Assembly: GCA_900299145.1 (NCBI GenBank)
Contig: OMIN01000111.1
Location: 1-64,000, forward strand
Direction: 5' to 3'
Length of the DNA: 64,000 bases
Origin: Betaproteobacteria bacterium
GTDB taxonomy: Bacteria; Pseudomonadota; Gammaproteobacteria; Burkholderiales; SG8-41
Position numbers and translations under genes: made by a program. The notes under the pieces are model-generated. The model was not told where the DNA came from, did not search any database, and worked only from the letters and a program-made list of their open reading frames with translations. Positions 51,206 through 58,764 of the stretch are shown piece by piece; positions within the stretch are counted from its first letter, which is position 1, and every line of letters begins with the position of its first letter.

Positions 51206-51598
51206 GTCATCTAAAAAACTTCGGTGTTTTGTGAGGCCGCGATGTGTTGATCGCCAGCAGGAATCGGCGATGTTGCATTGCACATGCGAAGCTTGGCAAG
51301 CCTTCGTGCTGTAGGTTGCAAAACCCTGAGATGTGTTACACGGTGCGAACTACTCTTGTTGACAAGGGATCGGGCTTTGCCCAATATCTGTTCGACGCCG
51401 CTAAGCCCGGTTTATCCAGCTTTTGCGGTTCCAGCGATACAGGTTTGCGTGCTCACGTGCTCGAGTATTTGTTTATCGCGGCGGAACCGTTCACAACACA
51501 AAGAGACTGCGGCGGATGGAGCAGCGCGCCCGCTACGCGTGCTGCAGCCCGAAGTGACATGGTTCTGGCGCACCAGCGCCACGAGCGAGGAGACTGGA
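51206..51598. other. 393-nt divergent spacer before the ABC operon
   Basis: The frame of the permease gene stays open upstream, but its content (no membrane segments, Arg/Ser-rich) and the GAGGAG site before 51599 argue that it is non-coding. The promoters of the hydrolase and the ABC operon should lie here. No motif copy or repeat was seen. Confidence 0.5.
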
Positions 51599-52546
51599 AT
51601 GGGGGCATACCTGGTCAGACGCACGGTGCTGTTCTTCGTGACGGTGCTGGGGGTATCCATACTCATCTTCGGGCTGATGCGCATTGTGCCCGGCAATATC
51701 GCCGATATTCTGTTCGAATCATCGGGTTTTATCGATCAGGTGCAAAAGGCGAAGATCGAGGCCGAGCTTGGCCTCGACAAACCGCTGTTGCAGCAATATT
51801 TGAGCTGGATCGGCGGTTTGGCGAAGGGCGATTTCGGTTTCTCATACATGAGCGAGAGACCCGCAACTGCGGAAATTCTTGCGCGCCTGCCGGTGACCCT
51901 GAAGCTTGGCGGATTAACGCTGTTTTTTACGGTGCTCTTTGGCATTCCGCTTGGCGTGTGGAGCGCGGTCAAGCAAAACGGCTTCGTTGATAACACGCTG
52001 CGAGTGGTGACGTTAAGCGCACTCTCGCTGCCGTCATTCTGGTGTGGCCTGCTGGTGCTGATGTTCGCGGTGCACGTGTTCGGCACGATACCGATTTACT
52101 CGAATGAGCCGCGTGGCGTCTGGCAAGAACTGGCGTTGCTGTCCATTCCCGCGCTGGTGGTGGGCTTTCGCAGCTCCGCGCTGATTGTACGCCTCACGCG
52201 GTCGTCGATGCTGGAAGTGATGCGCCAGGACTACATTCGCACCGCGCGCGCCAAGGGTGCCTCCGAATCATCCATCAACTACCATCACGCGCTGAAAAAC
52301 GCGATTCTGCCGATCATCACACTGCTCGGTATCGAAGCCTCGCACCTGCTTGGTGGGCTGGTGGTGATCGAAACCGTGTTTAATATCCCCGGTCTGGGCC
52401 GCTATCTCGTGGAGGCGATTCGCTGGCGTGATTACCCCATCGTACAAAACCTCGTGCTGTTCAGCGCCTTTGCCGTGGTGATCACCAATTTCATTGTTGA
52501 CATGTTGTATGCCGTGATCGATCCGCGCATCAAGTATTCGGATTGA
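51599..52546 (+). CDS. Peptide-type ABC transporter permease, DppB-like
   Basis: A 315-residue DppB/OppB-type inner-membrane permease: first helix LVRRTVLFFVTVLGVSILIFGLMRIVPGN, then the periplasmic region with ELGLDKPLLQQYLSWIGGLAKGDFGFSYM, and an EAA loop at YIRTARAKGASESSINYHHALKN. GAGGAG 6 nt before the ATG fixes the start. It begins a four-gene operon (B, C, D, F) that has no binding protein, so it may use one of the orphan binding proteins at 5779, 7410 or 33697. Confidence 0.92.
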   Translation: MGAYLVRRTVLFFVTVLGVSILIFGLMRIVPGNIADILFESSGFIDQVQKAKIEAELGLDKPLLQQYLSWIGGLAKGDFGFSYMSERPATAEILARLPVTLKLGGLTLFFTVLFGIPLGVWSAVKQNGFVDNTLRVVTLSALSLPSFWCGLLVLMFAVHVFGTIPIYSNEPRGVWQELALLSIPALVVGFRSSALIVRLTRSSMLEVMRQDYIRTARAKGASESSINYHHALKNAILPIITLLGIEASHLLGGLVVIETVFNIPGLGRYLVEAIRWRDYPIVQNLVLFSAFAVVITNFIVDMLYAVIDPRIKYSD

Positions 52547-52580
52547 TCGCAGCGGCAAACGAGCGTAAACGGAGAGCCCC

Positions 52581-53543
52581 ATGAGCCCACCGCCCAGTGA
52601 ATCTGCCGCCAGCACCATCGGTGGCCATAGTGAATCCGGCCCGGCAGCCAACGTGAGCTTCGATGCGGAGTTGGCCAGGGCCGGCGCCAATGTCAATTCC
52701 CGCTGGGGCATGGCACTGTTTCTGGCCAAACGCTATCCGCTCGGGGGCGTGGGACTGGCTATCGTGACGCTGTTTATTCTGGTGGCCGTGTTTGCGCCGT
52801 TGATTACCGGTCATGACCCGCTGGCGACCAATCCGTCGATTTCACTCGCCAAACCTGCCGCCGCGCATCTGATGGGCACCGATTTCATGGGGCGCGATCT
52901 GTTCAGCCGCGTGATCTACGGGGCGCGCACATCCCTTGCGGTGGCGTTCGGAGCAACGCTGCTCGGCGTGGTGTTTGGCGTGCTGATCGGGCTCGCCTCG
53001 GGTTATCTTGGGGGCTGGGTGGATTTGACCACGCAGCGCGTCATCGACATGCTGCAGGCGCTACCCACGCTGATTCTGGCGATGGCCATGGCGGCGGCGC
53101 TGGGGCCATCGCTCACCAACACCATCATTGCTATTGCGATTCCCAAACTGCCGAGCATTGCGCGCGTGATTCGGGCCAGCACGCTATCGTTGCGCGAAAT
53201 GCCGTTCGTCGAGGCCGCACGCGCCATGGGCATGAGCGAGATGCGCATCGCGTTGCGTCATATCCTGCCCAATACGCTGGCGCCGCTGATCGTGCTGGCG
53301 ACCGCTGGCCTCGGCAGTGCGATTCTGGTCGAGGCGTCGTTGTCGTTCCTTGGCCTCGGCGTGCCGGAGCCGCACCCGTCGTGGGGACGCATGCTGTCGG
53401 AGTCTGCCGCGGAATACGTGCGCACTGCGCCGTGGCTGGTGATTTTTCCCGGGCTTGCCATTACCTTCGCCGTGTTTGGCACCAACCTGTTGGGCGATGC
53501 CTTGCGCGACATTCTCGATCCGCGCCAGCGCACGTCAAACTGA
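52581..53543 (+). CDS. Peptide-type ABC transporter permease, DppC-like
   Basis: A 320-residue DppC/OppC-type permease with a long cytoplasmic N-terminus (about 55 residues), then a first helix ([19 protein letters not shown]), the [26 protein letters not shown] signature and an EAA loop near [23 protein letters not shown] precedes the ATG. It follows dppB-like by 34 nt and precedes the first ATPase by 17 nt. It completes the membrane channel with the preceding gene product. Confidence 0.92.
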   Translation: MSPPPSESAASTIGGHSESGPAANVSFDAELARAGANVNSRWGMALFLAKRYPLGGVGLAIVTLFILVAVFAPLITGHDPLATNPSISLAKPAAAHLMGTDFMGRDLFSRVIYGARTSLAVAFGATLLGVVFGVLIGLASGYLGGWVDLTTQRVIDMLQALPTLILAMAMAAALGPSLTNTIIAIAIPKLPSIARVIRASTLSLREMPFVEAARAMGMSEMRIALRHILPNTLAPLIVLATAGLGSAILVEASLSFLGLGVPEPHPSWGRMLSESAAEYVRTAPWLVIFPGLAITFAVFGTNLLGDALRDILDPRQRTSN

Positions 53544-53560
53544 GCGAACCGGAATTATCC

Positions 53561-54622
53561 ATGGAAAAGGTTGCTGAAAAAGTGTCTGCGGATACGCCAG
53601 CCACGGCGAAGACCGTGCTCGAAGTGGAAGGACTCAAGACTTACTTCTTCGTGCGTCAGGGCGTGGTCAAGGCGGTGGACGATATTTCGTTTTCGCTTAA
53701 GGCCGGTGAAAAGCTCGCCATCGTTGGCGAATCTGGCTGCGGCAAAAGCATGACAGCGCTGTCGATCCTGCGGCTGGTGCCCGATCCGCCAGGGCGTATC
53801 GTCGCAGGCAGCATCAAACTTGACGGCAAGGACCTGCTCAAGCTATCGGATGCCGAGATGCGCAAGATACGCGGCAACCAGATATCGATGATTTTTCAGG
53901 AACCGATGACCTCGCTGAATCCCGTGTGGTCCATCGGTAACCAGATCAGTGAAGCGGTCATGCTGCATCAGAATGTGTCGCGTCACGAGGCCTTCGACAA
54001 GGCAGTGGAAATGTTGAAGCTGGTGAAAATCCCGGAGCCTTCGCGGCGCGCGCGCGAGTATCCGCATCAATTGTCCGGTGGCATGCGCCAGCGCGCAATG
54101 ACGGCGATGGCGCTGGCGTGTAATCCGCACGTGTTGTTGGCCGACGAACCGACAACAGCGCTGGATGTCACCATACAGGCGCAGATTCTTGATTTGATTC
54201 TCGAATTGCAGGAGCGGCTGGGAACGGCGGTGGTGCTGATTACGCATGATCTGGGTGTGGTGGCGGAAACTGCAAAGCGGGTGATCGTGATGTACGGCGG
54301 TAAAATCGTGGAAGAAGCCGCCGTGGAAGACCTGTTCGAGAACCCGCTGCACCCGTATACGCAGGGCCTGCTGGCGGCCGTGCCGCATCTCGCCGCGTTA
54401 TCAACGCAGGCGGGCGAAGCGGCCTCACGCAACCGCTTGAAGGAGATTCCCGGCATTGTGCCGGCACTGGTAAATCTGCCCAAGGGATGCGTATTCGCGC
54501 CGCGCTGCCCGCACGCCAGCGACGTGTGCCGCAACGAATATCCGCCGTATGAAATGAAACAACCAGGGCATGGCGTGGCGTGCTGGCATGCCGGCAAGCT
54601 GGCGGGAGGCGCACATGCCTGA
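53561..54622 (+). CDS. Peptide-type ABC transporter ATPase, DppD/OppD-like
   Basis: A 353-residue ABC ATPase. Walker A GESGCGKS, the Q-loop [13 protein letters not shown], the signature LSGGMRQR, Walker [13 protein letters not shown] and the switch His in LITHD are all intact. The C-terminal extension with [14 protein letters not shown] is the oligopeptide/dipeptide-type domain with four cysteines that can bind an Fe-S cluster in DppD. ATG 53561 is the family-type start; the longer frame overlaps the permease. Partner of the OppF-like ATPase that follows. Confidence 0.93.
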   Translation: MEKVAEKVSADTPATAKTVLEVEGLKTYFFVRQGVVKAVDDISFSLKAGEKLAIVGESGCGKSMTALSILRLVPDPPGRIVAGSIKLDGKDLLKLSDAEMRKIRGNQISMIFQEPMTSLNPVWSIGNQISEAVMLHQNVSRHEAFDKAVEMLKLVKIPEPSRRAREYPHQLSGGMRQRAMTAMALACNPHVLLADEPTTALDVTIQAQILDLILELQERLGTAVVLITHDLGVVAETAKRVIVMYGGKIVEEAAVEDLFENPLHPYTQGLLAAVPHLAALSTQAGEAASRNRLKEIPGIVPALVNLPKGCVFAPRCPHASDVCRNEYPPYEMKQPGHGVACWHAGKLAGGAHA

Positions 54623-55628
54623 CGGCGCGAACGACATGAACGCGAACGTGCCCGTGCTGGACGTGCGCAATCTCAAAAAGCATTTTCCGGTGCGCAAGGG
54701 CCTGTTACGCAAGGTAGCCGGGCACGTTTATGCAGTCGATGGCGTGAGCTTTTCCATCGCGCGTGGTCAGACGCTTGGGCTGGTGGGTGAAAGCGGCTGC
54801 GGCAAATCCACCGTGGCGCGCGCGGTGATCCGGCTGATCGAACCCACATCTGGCGAGGTGCGCATTCTTGGGCGAGATATTCTGAGCCTGAGCAAGGACG
54901 AGCTGCGCGAGAGCCGCCGTCAGGCGCAGATCATTTTCCAGGATCCATTTTCATCACTCAACCCGCGTATGTCCGCCGGCGAAATCGTCGGCGAACCGCT
55001 GCTGGTGCACGGCATCGGCAACAAAAAGGAGCGCGAGGAACGTGTCGCCGCGCTGTTTGACCGCGTGGGCCTGCGCGCCTCACAAATGGGCAGTCTGCCG
55101 CATCAATTTTCCGGCGGGCAGCGCCAGCGCATCGGGATTGCGAGGGCGCTCGCGCTCGATCCGCAGCTCATCATTGGCGACGAGCCGGTGTCGGCCCTGG
55201 ATGTGTCGATACAGGCGCAAGTCATCAACCTCCTGATGGATCTGCAGGCAGAAAAGAACCTGTCGTATCTCTTTATCGCGCACGATCTTGCCGTGGTCGA
55301 GCACATCAGCCACCGCGTTGCAGTGATGTATTTGGGCCGCGTGGTCGAACACGCCGAAACCCGCGCACTATTTTCCAGCCCGCAGCACCCGTATACCGAA
55401 GCACTGCTGTCGGCGGTGCCCGTGCCCAATCCGCGTTTAAAACGCCAGAAACGGTTGGTGCAGGGTGACGTGCCCAGCCCGATCAACCCGCCGCCGGGCT
55501 GCCACTTTCATACCCGCTGCCCGTATGCGACCGAGCAGTGCAAGGTGGAGGTGCCGCCGTTGGTTGAAGTCGCGCCGGATCATTGGGCGGCTTGTCATTT
55601 GCGCAAGCCCCTTGTGGCTGTGGTGTAA
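54615..55628 (+). CDS. Peptide-type ABC transporter ATPase, DppF/OppF-like
   Basis: A 337-residue ABC ATPase with Walker [10 protein letters not shown]-loop [13 protein letters not shown], signature FSGGQRQR, Walker [13 protein letters not shown] and switch His in LFIAHD, followed by the C-terminal [14 protein letters not shown] motif. It overlaps the DppD-like gene by 8 nt and has GGGAGG upstream of the ATG. With the preceding ATPase it forms the heterodimeric motor of a Dpp/Opp-type importer. The operon ends here; the perfect motif copy at 55634 follows after 5 nt. Confidence 0.93.
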   Translation: MPDGANDMNANVPVLDVRNLKKHFPVRKGLLRKVAGHVYAVDGVSFSIARGQTLGLVGESGCGKSTVARAVIRLIEPTSGEVRILGRDILSLSKDELRESRRQAQIIFQDPFSSLNPRMSAGEIVGEPLLVHGIGNKKEREERVAALFDRVGLRASQMGSLPHQFSGGQRQRIGIARALALDPQLIIGDEPVSALDVSIQAQVINLLMDLQAEKNLSYLFIAHDLAVVEHISHRVAVMYLGRVVEHAETRALFSSPQHPYTEALLSAVPVPNPRLKRQKRLVQGDVPSPINPPPGCHFHTRCPYATEQCKVEVPPLVEVAPDHWAACHLRKPLVAVV

Positions 55629-55633
55629 ATATC

Positions 55634-55652
55634 CAATAAAAACAAATACTTA
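55634..55652 (+). repeat. Dispersed 19-bp A+T-rich motif, perfect forward copy
   Basis: Exact CAATAAAAACAAATACTTA, 5 nt after the stop of the last ABC transporter gene. Confidence 0.9.
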
Positions 55653-55714
55653 AAGGCAGTCAGCTTTTCCTGACTCCGATCCTCTCGTGGAGGTTGAAGG
55701 GTGGAATGCCTTTT

Positions 55715-55731
55715 CCCCTCCGGAGAAGGGG
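55715..55731. repeat. Short GC-rich intergenic hairpin repeat
   Basis: CCCCT-CCGGAGA-AGGGG within the context typical of the common proteobacterial intergenic repeat (TTCCCCTCC...GGGGTGGGATGAGGG). Probably a repeat relic between the ABC operon and the SIR2 fragment. Confidence 0.4.
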
Positions 55732-55820
55732 TGGGATGAGGGAAGTTTTTTTAGATTTCCCGCAAGTTAATGACAGGCCCTAAGAGCAACACATTCACCG
55801 TTTAATTGAGAACAAGAGTT

Positions 55821-55976
55821 GTGACTACACATACAGACAATACGGCCCGGAAGTCTCTGGTGCTTGTTCTTGGTGCTGGTGCCAGTAAGGAGGTCAATTT
55901 ACCGATGGGGAGTGAATTAAAGGAGGAATTTAGCGGCAAATCTAATTCGAGATTTGCCTATGTGCCCAGTTGTTAG
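55821..55976 (+). pseudogene. Truncated SIR2-like domain gene (N-terminal remnant)
   Basis: A 51-codon frame beginning GTG encodes LVLVLGAGASKEVNLPMGSELKEEF, the start of SIR2-like domains (NAD-binding GAGAS loop and the N-L-P-x-G motif) found in phage-defence NADases and related proteins. After residue 38 the similarity stops and the frame ends at TAG 55974. The rest of the domain is absent because the next gene starts at 56007. It is most likely the residue of a deleted defence gene. The fragment is A+T-rich relative to its surroundings. Confidence 0.65.
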
Positions 55977-56006
55977 AATACAGAATAGACGATACGGACA
56001 CCGCTG

Positions 56007-56537
56007 ATGATTTATTTTGTCGAACTCGCCTTTTCCCAACCCGAACGCGAAGCGGAATGGAATCATTGGTATTCGACGCATCTCGATGTGCTGCTGTCGG
56101 TGCCGGGCTTTTCGACGGCGCAGCGGTTTGTGAGCACCATGCCATGCCGCGCGCCTTATCTGGCGGCGTATAGTGTGACGGATGCGGCTGTGTTTGACAG
56201 CGTACCGTACCGGCAGCGCGGTGGCCGTGGGTCGCCAGGGGCGTGGGCGCCGTTGATGATTAACTGGGATCGCAATCTGTTTGGCGGACTTGCGCAAATG
56301 CCCGCTGTCGGTCCCGAGCAGTATCTGGCGGTGATGGATGATGTACCGGGACTGGCGCCATTCCTAAATTTGAAGCCACATGATTTGCACTGCGTCGGGC
56401 TGGATCGCACGGTACATCGCCGAAGGTTAGCAGTGCTGGCAGCAGGCGAGTACATTGCACTTTCGGGAAAATCCGAAGCGAACATGCGTTTTTACAAGGC
56501 ATTAACGCCTCAATTGCGCGCCACGCCGTGCGCCTGA
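56007..56537 (+). CDS. Probable dimeric alpha/beta-barrel protein (EthD-like)
   Basis: A 176-residue protein whose first part (YFVELAFSQPEREAEWNHWYSTHLDVLLSVPGFSTAQRF) follows the pattern of the EthD/Dabb dimeric alpha+beta barrels, small proteins that bind or transform aromatic or oxidised compounds; the second part is less recognisable. It has no signal peptide. The ATG at 56007 has only a weak ribosome binding site. It lies 22 nt before an acyl-CoA ligase gene and is probably co-transcribed with it. Function not known. Confidence 0.6.
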   Translation: MIYFVELAFSQPEREAEWNHWYSTHLDVLLSVPGFSTAQRFVSTMPCRAPYLAAYSVTDAAVFDSVPYRQRGGRGSPGAWAPLMINWDRNLFGGLAQMPAVGPEQYLAVMDDVPGLAPFLNLKPHDLHCVGLDRTVHRRRLAVLAAGEYIALSGKSEANMRFYKALTPQLRATPCA

Positions 56538-56559
56538 GCATGCGGATTCTGGCCAGTTC

Positions 56560-58230
56560 ATGTTCCCACTCCTGACGCGCCACAATCCGCGGCGGGCCAA
56601 TGCGTTTTACGCCGCTGGCCACTGGCGTGATGACACGCTGTACGCGCTGCTACGGCAACATGCAAATACGCGCCCTCAACGGTATGCGCTTCGCGACAGC
56701 GCGCGCCGGCTGACCTGGCGTGAACTCGCGGATTGGGTGGACGTGGTGGCGCAGGATTTGCACGAGGCGGGGTTGAAGCCCGGCGACCGTGTATCCGTGT
56801 GGCTGCCCAATCGCGCGGAAACCATTGCGGTGACGCTGGCGTGTTCGCGCATGGGTTATGTGTGCAATCCGTCACTGCACCAGACTTACACCGCGGACGA
56901 TGTGTGCGGGTTGCTCGGGCGCATACAAAGCCGCGTGTTGTTCATGCAACCGGGCTTTGGTGGGGATGCGGCGCGCAGCGGCAATGACCTCGTGGGGAAG
57001 GCGTATCAGGTGTCCTCCATTCGCCGCGTTTATGAAGTGCAACCGGTGGCCCGCGCCGGTGTGCCACGCTGTGCGGGTGGCGCCCCTGGGTTGCCGCCGC
57101 CGGTGGAGGATCCGGACAAAATCGTACTGCTGGCGTTTACATCTGGCACCACCGGCGAGCCGAAAGGCGTGATGCATTCGGATAACACGCTGCTTGCCAA
57201 CGCGCGGGCGATGGCCCGCGACTGGCGGCATCATGAGGATATCGTGCTCTTTACCATGAGCCCACTGACGCACGCCATCGGCACGATTGCCATGGCGCAA
57301 TCGCTGGTGTCGGGCTTTGAACTGGTGGTGAACGATGTGCCAGCAGGCTTGAAGCCGCTCGACTGGATTATTGAAACCGGCGCAAACTATGTGATGGGCG
57401 TGCCCACGCATGCGATTGATCTGCTGGCGGAAGCGCGGCGGCGCGGTGGCGGCGCGCCCGCCACGGGCGGAGTGAGGCTGGGCGCGGTGAAGATTTTTTA
57501 CATGGGCGGCTCGGCGATTCCGCGCGAGACGGTGCGCGAATTGCGCGCGATGAATATCGTACCGCAAAATGTTTATGGCATGACGGAAAACGGCGCACAC
57601 CAGTACACGCTGCCTGATGATGACGAACTAACCATCGAGGAAACCTGTGGTGCGGCTTGCCCCGGCTACGAAGTGAAAATCTGGAATCCGGACAACATGG
57701 ATGAAGCACTACCCACGGGTGAGGTCGGCGAAATCGGCGGGCGGGGCGCGTGCCTTATGCTGGGTTACTTTAACAATCAAACGGCGACTGAGCAGTCGTT
57801 CAACAACGATGGCTGGTTCATGAGTGGCGATCTGGGGCGTCTGGATGCCGCTGGGCGGCTCATCATCGTAGGTCGTAAAAAGGACATTATTATTCGCGGC
57901 GGCCGCAACATTCATCCGGCGAAGATCGAGGACCTCGCGCGCGCCCACCCGGCGGTGCAAAAGGCCGCCGCATTTGCCGTGGCCGATGCGCGGCTGGGCG
58001 AAAAAGTGTGCCTTGCCGTGGTGCCGCACGAGGGCTGCGCAGTGCAGCCGGACGAACTGCTCGCGCACCTGGCCGCGCGCGGGCTGTCAAAATACGATAT
58101 GCCCGAATACTTCATTGCGCTTAATGCGTTGCCGTTGACGGCCAGCGGGAAAATACTGAAGCGCGAATTGGTGGAGCAGGTGCGGCGTGGCGACATCGTG
58201 CCCCGGCCGGTGCGATGGCAGGCAAGTTGA
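56560..58230 (+). CDS. AMP-dependent acyl-CoA synthetase/ligase
   Basis: A 556-residue ANL-superfamily enzyme that activates a carboxylic acid to its acyl-AMP and then acyl-CoA. Motifs in order: P-loop TSGTTGEPKGV (194-204), aromatic/adenine-binding YGMTEN, GWFMSGDLG, hinge RKKDIIIRGGRNIHPAKIED and catalytic Lys531 in TASGKILKREL. Complete and of normal length. It follows the EthD-like gene by 22 nt. In this window it is the one obvious ATP-driven way to make CoA thioesters, complementing the CoA-transferases. The substrate, likely a medium-chain, aromatic or terpenoid acid, is not determined. Confidence 0.92.
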   Translation: MFPLLTRHNPRRANAFYAAGHWRDDTLYALLRQHANTRPQRYALRDSARRLTWRELADWVDVVAQDLHEAGLKPGDRVSVWLPNRAETIAVTLACSRMGYVCNPSLHQTYTADDVCGLLGRIQSRVLFMQPGFGGDAARSGNDLVGKAYQVSSIRRVYEVQPVARAGVPRCAGGAPGLPPPVEDPDKIVLLAFTSGTTGEPKGVMHSDNTLLANARAMARDWRHHEDIVLFTMSPLTHAIGTIAMAQSLVSGFELVVNDVPAGLKPLDWIIETGANYVMGVPTHAIDLLAEARRRGGGAPATGGVRLGAVKIFYMGGSAIPRETVRELRAMNIVPQNVYGMTENGAHQYTLPDDDELTIEETCGAACPGYEVKIWNPDNMDEALPTGEVGEIGGRGACLMLGYFNNQTATEQSFNNDGWFMSGDLGRLDAAGRLIIVGRKKDIIIRGGRNIHPAKIEDLARAHPAVQKAAAFAVADARLGEKVCLAVVPHEGCAVQPDELLAHLAARGLSKYDMPEYFIALNALPLTASGKILKRELVEQVRRGDIVPRPVRWQAS

Positions 58231-58244
58231 TACGGAGATTTTTG

Positions 58245-58263
58245 TAAGTATCTGTTTTATATG
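58245..58263 (-). repeat. Dispersed 19-bp motif overlapping the start codon of the phosphatase gene
   Basis: Minus-strand reading CATATAAAACAGATACTTA, about 15 of 19 matches, of the CAGATA subtype. It lies 14 nt after the ligase stop and runs into the ATG at 58261, occupying the place of the ribosome binding site. Confidence 0.65.
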
Positions 58264-58743
58264 AATAAAATAGAGGTGCTGTTTGTCTGCATGGGAAACA
58301 TCTGCCGTTCGCCGACGGCAGAAGCTGTGTTTCGCTATTACGTCGCTGCGGCAGGTCTGTCGCAACGCATTGTCGTGGATTCCGCGGGCACGCACGCCTA
58401 TCACATCGGCAACCCGCCAGATGCGCGGTCGCAGCGGCACGCGGAGCGGCGGGGGTTTGATTTGAGTGCTTTGCGCGCGCGGCAGGTGGTGTCCGATGAC
58501 TATGTGCGTTTCGACTACGTGCTGGCAATGGATGCGGATAACTTTGCATTGCTGGCGCGTGATTGCCCGCCTGCGCATGCGGCGAAGCTCGCGCTATTCA
58601 TGCGTTACGGCGAACGTGGTGAAGCCATCAGCGTGCCCGACCCGTATTACGGGGGCACGCAGGGCTTCGAACGAGTGCTGGATATGGTGGAGGATGCGGC
58701 GCAGGGCTTGCTGCGCCACATCCGCGAGCGGCACGCGCTTTAG
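58261..58743 (+). CDS. Low-molecular-weight protein tyrosine phosphatase
   Basis: A 160-residue LMW-PTP. The P-loop VCMGNICRSPTAE supplies the nucleophile Cys10 and Arg16 (C-x5-R-S), and Asp127 in DPYYGG is the general acid; both are conserved. Such enzymes dephosphorylate tyrosine kinases for polysaccharide export, or other phosphotyrosine proteins. No ribosome binding site is visible because a motif copy lies directly before the ATG. It converges with rne, with only 21 nt between them. The position next to rne is common in betaproteobacteria, as far as I recall. Confidence 0.93.
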   Translation: MNKIEVLFVCMGNICRSPTAEAVFRYYVAAAGLSQRIVVDSAGTHAYHIGNPPDARSQRHAERRGFDLSALRARQVVSDDYVRFDYVLAMDADNFALLARDCPPAHAAKLALFMRYGERGEAISVPDPYYGGTQGFERVLDMVEDAAQGLLRHIRERHAL

Positions 58744-58764
58744 CCGCGCGCCGCTGGCGCAGCG

